Source: Cryptosporangium phraense
Lineage (GTDB): Bacteria > Actinomycetota > Actinomycetes > Mycobacteriales > Cryptosporangiaceae
Direction of reading: 5' to 3'
NCBI RefSeq assembly: GCF_006912135.1
Contig: NZ_VIRS01000028.1
Coordinates: 31,732 to 95,731, forward strand
Length of the DNA: 64,000 bases
Part shown: positions 33,183 to 41,618 of the stretch, piece after piece
Position numbering within the stretch: the stretch's first letter is position 1
Layout: each line of letters starts with the position of its first letter
Program-made: the position numbers and the translations under genes
The notes under the pieces: generated by a model
What the model saw: the letters and a program-made list of their open reading frames with translations, nothing else
Told to the model about the DNA's origin: nothing
The model's database searches: none

Positions 33183-34034
33183 GTCCGCCGCGATCGCCTT
33201 TCGCCCGTACCAGACCGTGAAGAGCAGGCAGGCGCCGAACATCGGCCAGCCCATCGCCAGCGAGGCCCAGCCCAGCGCGTTCGCGTTGTGCTGCAGCCAC
33301 AGGTAGATCTGCACCGCGGCCCGGATCGCGAACATCAGCGCCCAGACCAGGCTGATCAGGCTGAACGCCCGCAGGATCGGCCGCCGCTCCCGCCACTCGG
33401 CCGGGATCTCGGCGATGAACCGCCAGGCGTAGCCGATCACCGGCCGCCGGATCAGCACCGACCCGGCGCAGAGCAGCGCGCCGCCGGTGTTCCGGGCGAT
33501 GTTCAGCAGGTAGAAGTCTTCGGCCTGCCCGGTGCGGGCGGCGATGAGCGCCGCGATGCCCACCGCGAACAGCCCGTTCAGCGCGTGCCGGACCGAGTCC
33601 TTCCGGAGCAGCCGGTACCCCGCGATCAGCACCGCCGACCCGACCGCCGCCCACAGCGCCGGCTTCAGCGACGTCGCCATGTTGACCAGGATGAAGACGA
33701 GGACCGGCAGGCTGCTCTCGACCAGCCCGCGGATGCCGCCGAGCTGCTCGCGGACCTGGTCCGCGATCGAGAGGGGTTCCTCGTCGTCGTCGGCCGCGGG
33801 TTCGTCGGCCGCCTCCGGCGGAATGATTCTTACGCGACGCGGCGAACCACCGTCGGCGTGAACCTCGCCACCGCCCGGGGCCGCGTGCCGACCGTACGTG
33901 CCGGGGTCACCCGGCGGGACGTCCGCGATCAGCTCGGCCGCTTCTTCCGCGATGACGTCCGCGACCCGGTCGGTGGACAGATCGGCGGGGAGTTCCGTGC
34001 GGTCGCCGGTCGGCCGGGCGCGGTGGTCGGTCAC
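33171..34034 (-). CDS. DUF3159 membrane protein
   Basis: This 287-residue product has an acidic cytoplasmic N-terminus of about 95 residues and then the DUF3159 domain with about five membrane helices. Its segments include QVREQLGGIRGLVESSLPVLVFILVN (quoted in part: REQLGGIRGLVESSLP) and AWRFIAEIPAEWRERRPILR. The family is actinobacteria-specific and is normally found beside ceoBC and the OB-fold gene, as here. Function is not known. Start GTG 34034 overlaps the upstream OB-fold gene stop by 4 bp. Confidence 0.88.
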   Translation of the reverse strand: MTDHRARPTGDRTELPADLSTDRVADVIAEEAAELIADVPPGDPGTYGRHAAPGGGEVHADGGSPRRVRIIPPEAADEPAADDDEEPLSIADQVREQLGGIRGLVESSLPVLVFILVNMATSLKPALWAAVGSAVLIAGYRLLRKDSVRHALNGLFAVGIAALIAARTGQAEDFYLLNIARNTGGALLCAGSVLIRRPVIGYAWRFIAEIPAEWRERRPILRAFSLISLVWALMFAIRAAVQIYLWLQHNANALGWASLAMGWPMFGACLLFTVWYGRKAIAADSVR

Positions 34035-34426
34035 GGTGTGGTCGGCTCCAGCGTGTAGGCGGGGTTGAAGATCACCTTACGTCCATCGCGCAGCGCCAGT
34101 CGGCCCTCGACGGTGAGCGAGCGGCCGGGCTCGATCCCGGCGATCCGGCGCCGGCCGATGAAGATGATCGTCATCGAGCCGCTGCCGTCGAACAGCTCGG
34201 CTTCCAGCGTCGGCTGGTTGGTACGAGGGGTGTAGCGGACCGACGTCAGCCGGCCGGTGACCGTGGCGAACTTACCCCGGGGACAGTCGCAGACCTTCTC
34301 GGCCCCGGACCGGGCGCTGACCTGCTGCAGAGCCTCGGCGTCGAGTTCGCGGTCGGACGCGGTGAAACGGCGGAGCAGACGTTTCAGCCCGGTGTCTTCG
34401 TGGGTCCGCGGCAGCGTGTCAGTCAT
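34031..34426 (-). CDS. OB-fold nucleic-acid-binding domain protein
   Basis: This 131-residue product has a C-terminal OB fold (about residues 45-125): FATVTGRLTSVRYTPR, EAELFDGSGSMTIIFIGRRR, IEPGRSLTVEGRLALRDGRK. The helical N-terminus (LKRLLRRFTASDRELDAEAL) is typical of the actinobacterial family next to DUF3159. ATG 34426 is preferred over GTG 34435 because the GAGG ribosome-binding site overlaps the latter. A pair of cysteines (VCDCPRG) precedes the OB fold. The ligand is unknown. Confidence 0.85.
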   Translation of the reverse strand: MTDTLPRTHEDTGLKRLLRRFTASDRELDAEALQQVSARSGAEKVCDCPRGKFATVTGRLTSVRYTPRTNQPTLEAELFDGSGSMTIIFIGRRRIAGIEPGRSLTVEGRLALRDGRKVIFNPAYTLEPTTP

Positions 34427-34652
34427 GGTGGGCACCTCAGCGACGAGTCGGCGCGGCTATGCCGTGAAACGCGTTTGCGTTCCCCGGTCATACCCGGTAC
34501 CGCGCCGTCCTGATCAGGGTACGTCCCTATTCCTCCGCGGCAATGGGCAACTGTGTCACATCCCCGGCAGCACCCGGCTGGTGAGGTTCGTGGGATGGGA
34601 TGGGACAGCGTGGGACGCCGGTCCGGACCACTGACCGCGATCCGCTCCGCAC

Positions 34653-34681
34653 ACTGAGCGCCGTTCACGGGGGAACTCAGT
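34653..34681 (+). promoter_or_regulatory. Leader stem-loop just before the CHAP gene ribosome-binding site
   Basis: ACTGAG (34653-34658) pairs with CTCAGT (34676-34681), enclosing CCGT/ACGG. The AAGGAG ribosome-binding site starts 2 bp later. It could influence translation of the secreted hydrolase. The stem is short, so this is tentative. I looked for a c-di-AMP (ydaO) riboswitch, common before such genes, and did not find its conserved core. Confidence 0.3.
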
Positions 34682-34695
34682 CAAGGAGACATAGG

Positions 34696-36264
34696 GTGTT
34701 ATCCCGCTCAATACGTGCGCTGATGCTGGCCGCCGCACTGGTCGCCGGTGTGCTCACCGCGGCTCCCGCACAGGCCGCCGCGCCGGCCGCGATCAACCTG
34801 CTGTCGAGCTCCTGCCCGACCGACATCGTCCAGGGCCAGACCAGCGGCTGCGTGACCGAGCTGCAGAACCTGCTCAACGCCCACGGCGCGAACATCACGG
34901 TCGACGGCAACTTCGGCGCGAACACGCTGTCGGCGGTCAAGTCGTTCCAGGCCTCGGCGGCGATCGGCGTCGACGGCCGGGTCGGCCCGATCACCAAGGA
35001 CAAGCTCTACATCTTCAGCGGCCTCTACCCGGCCCCGGTCGACCTGCGTTCGGCCAGCTGCCCGTCCGACGTGATCCGCGGCCAGAACAGCGGTTGTGTC
35101 GTCGAACTGCAGAACCTGCTGCGTCACTACGGCTTCCGCGTCGAGGTCGACGGAGACTTCGGGCCGGCCACCGAGGCCGCGGTCCGCAGCTTCCAGTCCG
35201 CGAACGGCCTCGGGGTCGACGGCCGGGTCGGTCCGCAGACCAAGGCCGCGCTGTACAACCTGGACGAAGGGCCGTCGCAGGGCCTGGGGGTCGACCTCCG
35301 CTCGTCGGCCTGCCCGTCCAACATCGTCCAGGGCCAGTCCGGGCTGTGCGTCTCGACGCTGCAGGCGCTGCTGAACGGCAAGGGCCAGAACATCTCGGTC
35401 GACGGTGAGTTCGGCGCGAACACCGCGGCCGCGGTGCGGGCGTTCCAGTCCTCGGCCGGGATCGGAGTGGACGGTCAGGTCGGTCCGCAGACCAAGACCG
35501 CGCTCTACTCCGGCACGTCCGGGGTGCCCGCGCCGATCAACCTGACCTCGTCGTCCTGCCCGACCGACATCGTCAAGGGGCAGAAGAGCGGGTGCGTCAC
35601 CGAGCTGCAGAGCCTGCTCAACCACCACGGCGCCTCGCTGGCCGTCGACGGTGACTTCGGTGGGCTCACCGACTCGGCCGTGCGCCGCTTCCAGGCCGAC
35701 GCCGGGCTCTCGGTCGACGGCCGGGTCGGCCCGAACACCAAGTCCGCGCTGTACGGGGTCGTCACGCCCCCGTCGTCGCCGCCGCCGGGCGGTGGGTCGT
35801 CGGCGATCCTCCGGGTCGCGCAGGCGGAGGCGGACGCCGGTGTGCGTGAGGGCAGCGCCCGGGCGAACTCCTACGGGCAGTCGGTCGGGCTGTCGCTGTC
35901 GACCAGCGGGTACGCCTGGTGCGCGGTGTTCGTCAGCTGGGTCGCCCAGCAGACCGGCGCGACCGACTACCGGCACAGCTACGTCGACCACTGGGTGCAC
36001 GCCGCTCAGAACGGCACCCACGGCCTGTCGGTGACGACGAGCCCGGCGCCGGGCGACATCGTCGCGTTCGACTGGGACGGCAACGGCGACTTCACCGGCG
36101 GCAACGAGCACATCGGGATCGTCCGGACGGTCAGCGGAGGCGCGTCGTTCACGACGGTCGAGGGCAACACGCACGCCGAGGGCTCGTCCGCCCCGGACGG
36201 AGTGTTCGTCCGCAACCGGAGCACGAACGACGGGTACAACGTCCTCTTCATCCGGGTCCGCTAG
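34696..36264 (+). CDS. Secreted peptidoglycan-binding protein with C-terminal CHAP domain
   Basis: This 522-residue protein has a Sec signal peptide (residues 1-27, ending APAQA). Four tandem peptidoglycan_binding_1 domains start near residues 31, 113, 197 and 279, each with SCPxDIVxGQ, xELQxLL and GVDGRVGPxTK motifs. A Pro/Gly linker (about 355-370) leads to a CHAP amidase/endopeptidase domain with catalytic Cys in GYAWCAVFVSW and His in NEHIGIV. It probably binds and cleaves cell-wall peptidoglycan. An AAGGAG site precedes the GTG start. The four repeats suggest recent tandem duplication. Confidence 0.92.
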   Translation: MLSRSIRALMLAAALVAGVLTAAPAQAAAPAAINLLSSSCPTDIVQGQTSGCVTELQNLLNAHGANITVDGNFGANTLSAVKSFQASAAIGVDGRVGPITKDKLYIFSGLYPAPVDLRSASCPSDVIRGQNSGCVVELQNLLRHYGFRVEVDGDFGPATEAAVRSFQSANGLGVDGRVGPQTKAALYNLDEGPSQGLGVDLRSSACPSNIVQGQSGLCVSTLQALLNGKGQNISVDGEFGANTAAAVRAFQSSAGIGVDGQVGPQTKTALYSGTSGVPAPINLTSSSCPTDIVKGQKSGCVTELQSLLNHHGASLAVDGDFGGLTDSAVRRFQADAGLSVDGRVGPNTKSALYGVVTPPSSPPPGGGSSAILRVAQAEADAGVREGSARANSYGQSVGLSLSTSGYAWCAVFVSWVAQQTGATDYRHSYVDHWVHAAQNGTHGLSVTTSPAPGDIVAFDWDGNGDFTGGNEHIGIVRTVSGGASFTTVEGNTHAEGSSAPDGVFVRNRSTNDGYNVLFIRVR

Positions 36265-36312
36265 GCCTCCGATGCAGAGAGCCAACTATCTCGGCTGAGC
36301 CTTTGTGGGCGG

Positions 36313-36350
36313 CCCGTTGAGGACGACGGATGACAGACGCCCTCAACGGG
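36313..36350. terminator. Hairpin after the CHAP gene
   Basis: CCCGTTGAGG pairs with CCTCAACGGG (10 bp plus one flanking G-C pair, 18-nt loop), 48 bp after the CHAP stop. It also marks the edge of the decayed lysA-like remnant on the other strand. Confidence 0.6.
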
Positions 36351-36383
36351 CTCCACGTCGGAACAACAGCGCCTTGCGGCGCC

Positions 36384-37130
36384 GGGCAGTGGGACGTCCC
36401 GGGCCAGCACGTCACCGGCCTCGCAGTAGCGGCCGACGACCGTCGCCGGTGACACCGGGGCCGGACTCGTCCGGCCGAACCGGTGGACCGTGTAGCGGGC
36501 GCCGTAGAGGGACGGGCGCAGGTTGTCGCCCATGCCACCGTCGACGGCGACGAGCCGGCGCCCGCCCGCGGTCGTCTTGACCGCCACCACCCGGTAGAGC
36601 GTGACGCCGGCCCGGGCGACGATCGCCCGGCCGGGCTCGACGGTCAGCCGCGGGACCGGCACCCGGTGCCGCTCGCACTCCAGCAGCAGCACCCGGCGGA
36701 CCCGGTCGGCGAACGCCTCGATCGCGAAGTCGTCGTCGCCGTGGTTGTACGGCACCGCGTGACCGCCGCCGAGGTCGAGCTCCATCGCCGCGTCGGTTCC
36801 GCGGACCTCCCGCAGCCAGGCCAGGAACGCCACCAGCTGGCCGATCGCCTTCTCGTAGCCGCCGAAGCGGGCCACCTGCGATCCGATGTGGCAGTGCACG
36901 CCGACCAGCTCCAGCGACCGCTGCCCGAGCACCCGACGGGCCACGTCGGCGGCCGCGCCGCTGGTCAGCGAGAGCCCGGACTTCTGCTCCTCGACGCCGG
37001 TGGTGAGCGCGGGGTGCAGGACGATCCGGCCGGCCGGGAACCCCACCGCCCGGGCGACCGCCAGCTCCCCGGCCGAGCAGACGTCGAGCGACAGCCCCTC
37101 CTCGGCGACCCAGCGGGCCACCGCGCACCC
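36384..37130 (-). pseudogene. Decayed diaminopimelate decarboxylase (lysA-like) remnant
   Basis: The lower strand encodes recognisable LysA fragments: VARWVAEEGLSLDVCSAGEL, then EQKSGLSLTSGAA, LVGVHCHIGSQ, ELDLGGG, RLTVEPGRAIVARAGVTLY, VDGGMGDNLRPSLYGARY and CEAGDVLARDVPLP. Three parts of a normal LysA are missing. The N-terminus with the PLP-binding lysine is gone. About 55 residues are absent between GRIVLH and EQKSG. Everything after VPLPG, including the catalytic cysteine/tyrosine region, is lost. Upstream and downstream the open frame has no homology. It cannot make an active enzyme. Edges are approximate. Confidence 0.8.
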
Positions 37131-37214
37131 ACTCGTACTTTCGGCCGCCCGGCGCGGCTGGATCTCGGTCCTTCGCCGGTGTCCGGCCGTCGGCCGTCCC
37201 GCCACGCTGGACCC

Positions 37215-37925
37215 ATGAACCTCGACCGGATAGCCGGTGTCTGTTACGTCCTGACGTTCGCGTCGATCCCCACGCTCGCGCTCTACCAACCGGTGCACGA
37301 CGCCGGCTTCGTCACCGGGACCGGCTCGGTGAACGGGGTCGTGATCGGGGCCGTCCTGGAGCTCGTGGTGGCCCTGGCCTGCCTCGGCACCGCGGTCGCG
37401 CTGTACCCGGTGCTGAAGGGCCGGGCCCCGGCCCGGGCGCTGGGCTTCGTCGGCGCCCGGGTGCTGGAGGCCACCGCGATCTTCCTCGGCGTCGCCTGCC
37501 TGCTGGCCCTCGTCGCCCTCCGGCGCGACGGCACCGGCACCGTCGGCACTGTCGGCACCGATACCGGGCGGGTGCTGGTCGCGCTGTACGACTCGATCTT
37601 CCTGGTCAGCCAGGGCTTCGTCCCGGCGGTCAACGCGGTGCTGCTGGGCACCGTGCTCTACCGCTTCCGGCTCGTCCCCCGGGCGCTGCCGGTGCTCGGG
37701 CTGATCGGCGCGGCGCTGCTCGTCGTCTCCGACGCCGGGGTGCTGTTCGGCGCCTGGGACCGGTTGTCGCCGGTCGCCGGGGTGGCCGCGCTCCCGATCG
37801 CGGTCTGGGAGTTCTTGCTCGGCGTCTACCTGATCGTCAACGGCCTCCGGCGGTCAGGGCTCGAACCGGTAGCCCATGCCGGACTCGGTGATCAGGTAGC
37901 GGGGGTGGGACGGGTCGGGCTCTAG
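37215..37925 (+). CDS. DUF4386-type membrane protein
   Basis: This 236-residue protein has about six or seven hydrophobic helices. The family features RIAGVCYVLTFASIPT at the N-terminus, ARVLEATAIFLGV in the middle and ALPIAVWEFLLGVYLIVNGL near the end fit DUF4386. Function is unknown. The last 24 codons overlap the convergent kdpE gene by 72 bp and read GLEPVAHAGLGDQ..., which is not family-like, so the original stop may have been lost. It starts next to the lysA remnant. Confidence 0.75.
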   Translation: MNLDRIAGVCYVLTFASIPTLALYQPVHDAGFVTGTGSVNGVVIGAVLELVVALACLGTAVALYPVLKGRAPARALGFVGARVLEATAIFLGVACLLALVALRRDGTGTVGTVGTDTGRVLVALYDSIFLVSQGFVPAVNAVLLGTVLYRFRLVPRALPVLGLIGAALLVVSDAGVLFGAWDRLSPVAGVAALPIAVWEFLLGVYLIVNGLRRSGLEPVAHAGLGDQVAGVGRVGL

Positions 37926-38528
37926 CTTGCGACGCAGCTGGGCGATGTACACCCGCAGGTAGTTGCTCTCGTCGCCGTAGGCCGGGCCCCAGACCTCCCG
38001 GAGCAGCTGCTTCCGGGGCACGAGCCGCCCGGGGTTGCGCACCAGCACCTCGAGCATCCCCCACTCGGTCGGCGTGAGCCGCACGTCGGCGTCCCCCACC
38101 GTCACCTTCTTGGCTGCCAGGTCCACGGTGAACGCGTCGGTGGTGACCACCACCGAGTCGGACGCCGGGGTGGCCCGGCGCAGGGCGGCGCGCAGCCGGG
38201 CCAGCAGCTCGTCCATGCCGAACGGCTTGGTCACGTAGTCGTCGGCACCGGCGTCGAGCGCGAGCACCTTGTCGTCGCTGTCCTGCCGGGCCGAGAGCAC
38301 GACGATCGGCCCGGTGAACCAGGGCCGGAGCCCCTCGATGATCTCGATCCCGTCCAGGTCGGGCAGACCGAGGTCGAGCACGATCAGCTCGGGGTGCTTG
38401 TGCGCGGCCGCTTCCAGCGCTTCCTTGCCGCTGGAGGCGATCTCGACGTCGTACCCGCGGGCTCGGAGCGTGATCCGCAGCGCCCGCAGCAGCTGCGGTT
38501 CGTCGTCGACCACGAGAATTTTCGTCAC
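37854..38528 (-). CDS. kdpE: Response regulator KdpE
   Basis: This 224-residue OmpR-type regulator activates kdp transcription at low potassium or osmotic stress. The receiver has VVDDEPQ, the phospho-acceptor in IVLDLGLPDLDG and KPF. The DNA-binding domain shows LTPTEWGMLEVLVRNPG and YLITESGMGYRF, typical of KdpE. Start GTG 38528 overlaps the kdpD stop by 4 bp. A cluster of direct repeats upstream of the operon (45592-45641) is the likely binding site. The 3' end overlaps the convergent DUF4386 gene. Confidence 0.95.
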   Translation of the reverse strand: MTKILVVDDEPQLLRALRITLRARGYDVEIASSGKEALEAAAHKHPELIVLDLGLPDLDGIEIIEGLRPWFTGPIVVLSARQDSDDKVLALDAGADDYVTKPFGMDELLARLRAALRRATPASDSVVVTTDAFTVDLAAKKVTVGDADVRLTPTEWGMLEVLVRNPGRLVPRKQLLREVWGPAYGDESNYLRVYIAQLRRKLEPDPSHPRYLITESGMGYRFEP

Positions 38529-41014
38529 GGCTTTCCCACCGGTAGTGAAACCACCATCGTCAGTCCTCCGCCGGGGGTGTCCTCCGGCTCCAGCGTGCCA
38601 CCCATCGCCTCGACGAACCCGCGCGCGACCGCGAGCCCGAGCCCGACGCCGTTCCCGGCCGGCCGGTCGCCCAGCCGCTGGAACGGGGCGAAGATCCGGT
38701 CGCGGTCGTCCTCCGGGACGCCCGGACCGGTGTCGACCACCCGCACCTCGACCCGGTCGCCGAGCGCGCTGGCCCGGACGACGACCGGCGCACCGGCGCC
38801 GTGCCGCACCGCGTTGCTGACCAGGTTGGCCAGCGCCCGTTCGAGCAGCCCGGCGTCGGCGAGCACCGCGGGGAGCGACTCCGGGACCTCGATCCCGACG
38901 TCCGCGGTGCCGGCGTCGGCGACCGCGCGGGGCACGACCTCGTCGAGTGTGACCGGGCGGCGCAGCGGAGACACCGACCCGGTCTGCAGGCGGCTCATGT
39001 CGAGCAGGTTGTCGATCAGCGAGACGAGCTGGTCCGACGACTCGTCGATCGTCGCGTGCAGCTCCTCGACGTCGTCCGGCTCGAGTGTCACCGACTCCAT
39101 CCGCAGCGCCGAGATCGCCGCCTTGATCGAGGCCAGCGGCGTCCGCAGGTCGTGGCTGACCGCGGCCAGCAGCGCGGTCCGCATCCGGTTGCCCTCGGCC
39201 AGCTCGGCCGCCTCAGCGGCCCGCGCGGTGAGCCGGGACTGCTGCAGTGCGACCGCGGCCTGGGCCGCGAACGCCGAGAGCACCCGGCGGTCCGACGCGG
39301 CCAGCCGACGCCCGCGCAGCACCAGGTGCAGCGTGTCGGTGACCGGCACGTCCGCGTCGCCCTGATCGACGTCGAGGCAGGGCGCGTCCCCCGCACAGCC
39401 GACGACGTTCCAGGCGCCGTCGGCGCGCTCGAGCAGCGTCACCGAGTCCTGGCCGAACGCGTCACGCACCTGGTTGAGCAGGGCCGGGAGCGCCCGGCCG
39501 CCGGCCAGCACCCCGCGGCTGAGCGCGGAGAGCATCTCGGCCTCGGCCTGCGCCCTGGACGCCTCCCGGCGCCGCCGGGCCGACAGGTCGACGACCCACG
39601 CGACCGACAGCGCGACCAGCACGAACACGGCCAGCGCGATCAGGTTGTCGAACTCGGCGATCGTGAACGTCCGGACCGGCGGGGTGAAGAACCAGTTCAC
39701 CAGCAGGGTCCCGGCCGCCGCGGCGAACACCGCCGGGTACCCGCCGCCGACCAGCGCGGTCGCGACCACGAACCCCAGGTAGAGCAGGAGCTCGCTGGAG
39801 AGGTCGAGATGCCCGGCGACCAGCTTCAACGCCAGCGTCAGCAGCGGCAGCCCGACCAGCGCGACCACGAACCCGTAGATCCGCCTGCGCGCGGTCAGGC
39901 CGCCGGTCAGCCGGGGCAGCCCCAGCCGCCGCCGGCCCGCCGCTTCCGAGTGCGTCACCATGTGGACGTCGATCGGACCCGATTTCGCCGTCACCCGCGA
40001 GCCGATGCCCTCCGACAACGCCCGTTGCCAGCGCGGCCGGCGGCTGGTGCCGAGCACGAGCTGGGTCGCGTTGGCGCCCCGGGCGAAGTCGAGCAGCGCG
40101 GCCGGGACGTCGTCGCCGACCACCGCGTGGAACGTGCCGCCGAGCGACTCGGTGAGCTCGCGCTGTTTCTCGACCCGGGCCGGATCGGCCCCGGCCAGGC
40201 CGTCGCTGCGGGAGATGTGGACGGCGAGCAGGTCGCCGCTCTGGCTGCGGGCGGCGATCCGGGCCGCCCGGCGGATCAGCGTGTCGCCTTCCGGGCCGCC
40301 GGTGACCGCGACGACGACCCGCTCGCGGGCCTCCCAGATGCCCTGGATGTCGTGCTCGTCGCGGTACCGGCGGAGCGCCTCGTCGACCTTGTCGGCGGTC
40401 CACAGCAACGCCAGTTCGCGCAGCGCGGTGAGGTTGCCGACCCGGAAGTAGTTGCCGAGGGCGGCGTCGATCTTGTCGGCCTTGTAGATGTTGCCGTGGG
40501 CCATCCGGCGGCGCAGCGCCTCCGGGGCCATGTCGACGAGTTCCACCTGGTCGGCGGCCCGGACGACCGCGTCCGGGATCGTCTCGCGCTGCGGGACGCC
40601 GGTGATCGTCCGGACCACGTCGTTGACCGACTCCAGGTGCTGGACGTTGACCGTGGAGATGACCTCGATCCCAGCGTCGAGCAGCGCCTCGACGTCCTGC
40701 CAGCGCTTGCCGCCCCGGACCTTCGTGTGGGCCAGCTCGTCGACCAGCGCGATCTCCGGACGCCGAGCCAGCACCGCGTCGACGTCCATCTCCTCGAACT
40801 CGGCGCCACGGTGGGTGACGGACACGCGCGGGACGATCTCCAGGTCCTGGATCTGGGCGGCGGTCTCCGGACGTCCGTGCGTCTCGACGAACCCGATGAC
40901 GACGTCCGCTCCCCGTTCGGCTCGCCGGCGCCCCTCCTCGAGCATCTTGAACGTCTTGCCGACGCCCGGGGCCGCCCCCAGGTAGATCCGCAGCGTCCCG
41001 CGCGACACCGTCAC
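38525..41014 (-). CDS. kdpD: Sensor histidine kinase KdpD
   Basis: This 829-residue protein senses potassium/osmotic status. The N-terminal KdpD domain has Walker A-like GAAPGVGKTFKML and ALVDELAHTKVRGGKRWQDV. A USP domain (about residues 245-365), four short membrane helices (about 385-480), a GAF-like region and the kinase core follow, with AVSHDLRTPLASIKAAI (H box), NLVSNAVRHG (N box) and GVGLGLAVARGF (G box). GTG 41014 overlaps kdpC by 4 bp, so kdpC, kdpD and kdpE are coupled. Confidence 0.96.
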   Translation of the reverse strand: MTVSRGTLRIYLGAAPGVGKTFKMLEEGRRRAERGADVVIGFVETHGRPETAAQIQDLEIVPRVSVTHRGAEFEEMDVDAVLARRPEIALVDELAHTKVRGGKRWQDVEALLDAGIEVISTVNVQHLESVNDVVRTITGVPQRETIPDAVVRAADQVELVDMAPEALRRRMAHGNIYKADKIDAALGNYFRVGNLTALRELALLWTADKVDEALRRYRDEHDIQGIWEARERVVVAVTGGPEGDTLIRRAARIAARSQSGDLLAVHISRSDGLAGADPARVEKQRELTESLGGTFHAVVGDDVPAALLDFARGANATQLVLGTSRRPRWQRALSEGIGSRVTAKSGPIDVHMVTHSEAAGRRRLGLPRLTGGLTARRRIYGFVVALVGLPLLTLALKLVAGHLDLSSELLLYLGFVVATALVGGGYPAVFAAAAGTLLVNWFFTPPVRTFTIAEFDNLIALAVFVLVALSVAWVVDLSARRRREASRAQAEAEMLSALSRGVLAGGRALPALLNQVRDAFGQDSVTLLERADGAWNVVGCAGDAPCLDVDQGDADVPVTDTLHLVLRGRRLAASDRRVLSAFAAQAAVALQQSRLTARAAEAAELAEGNRMRTALLAAVSHDLRTPLASIKAAISALRMESVTLEPDDVEELHATIDESSDQLVSLIDNLLDMSRLQTGSVSPLRRPVTLDEVVPRAVADAGTADVGIEVPESLPAVLADAGLLERALANLVSNAVRHGAGAPVVVRASALGDRVEVRVVDTGPGVPEDDRDRIFAPFQRLGDRPAGNGVGLGLAVARGFVEAMGGTLEPEDTPGGGLTMVVSLPVGKP

Positions 41015-41607
41015 CTTCCTTCGCTGAGATCCTGCAGCGCGAGGTTCAACTCGAGCACGTTGACCCGATCTTCGCCCAGGAAGCCGAGGATGCGGCCCTG
41101 GGTGTGCCGCGACACCAGCGTCCGGACCTCGTCCACCGGCAGGCTCCGGGCCGCGGCGACCCGGGCGACCTGCTGCTGGGCGTACCGCGGGCTGATGTGC
41201 GGGTCGAGGCCGCTACCGCTGGCGGTCAGCGCGTCCGGGGCGACGTCCGCGGGGGCCACCCCGTCGAACGCGGCCACCGCGGCCCGCCGCTCGGCGACCG
41301 CCTTGGCCTGGTCGGCCGAGTTCGGGCCGAGGTTGGAGGCCCCGGACGCGAGCGGGTCGTAGCCGCCGGCCGACGGCCGGGCCTGGAACCACTGCTTCAG
41401 CGGGTTGCCGTCGGCGTCGGTGAACGACTGGCCGAGCAGGCTCGACCCGACCTCCTTACCGTTCACCTCGAGCACCGATCCGTTGGACTGACGATGGAAC
41501 ACGGCCTGCGACACCCCGGTCAGGGCCAGCGGATAAGCCAGCCCCAGCACGAGCGTGAACAGGACCAGCACCCGGAGAGCCGGGCCGTACTGCCGAACTG
41601 AAGTCAT
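41011..41607 (-). CDS. kdpC: Potassium-transporting ATPase subunit KdpC
   Basis: This 198-residue subunit has a single N-terminal membrane helix (VLVLFTLVLGLAYPLALTGV) and an extracytoplasmic domain. The domain carries the family motifs GSSLLGQSF, WFQARPSA, ASNLGP and DPHISPRYAQQQVARVA. KdpC stabilises the KdpFABC complex. Start ATG 41607 is 11 bp after the kdpB stop; the 3' end overlaps kdpD. Confidence 0.96.
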   Translation of the reverse strand: MTSVRQYGPALRVLVLFTLVLGLAYPLALTGVSQAVFHRQSNGSVLEVNGKEVGSSLLGQSFTDADGNPLKQWFQARPSAGGYDPLASGASNLGPNSADQAKAVAERRAAVAAFDGVAPADVAPDALTASGSGLDPHISPRYAQQQVARVAAARSLPVDEVRTLVSRHTQGRILGFLGEDRVNVLELNLALQDLSEGR

Positions 41608-41618
41608 GACGAGCGTCC

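Noticed and set aside
34441..34695. c-di-AMP (ydaO) riboswitch upstream of the peptidoglycan hydrolase gene
   Set aside because: Such genes often have one, but the conserved core elements were not found; only a small stem-loop near the ribosome-binding site is present.
34788..35760. Four approximately 250-bp repeats as a DNA repeat array
   Set aside because: They are the coding repeats of four peptidoglycan-binding domains in one gene, so no separate repeat element is called.
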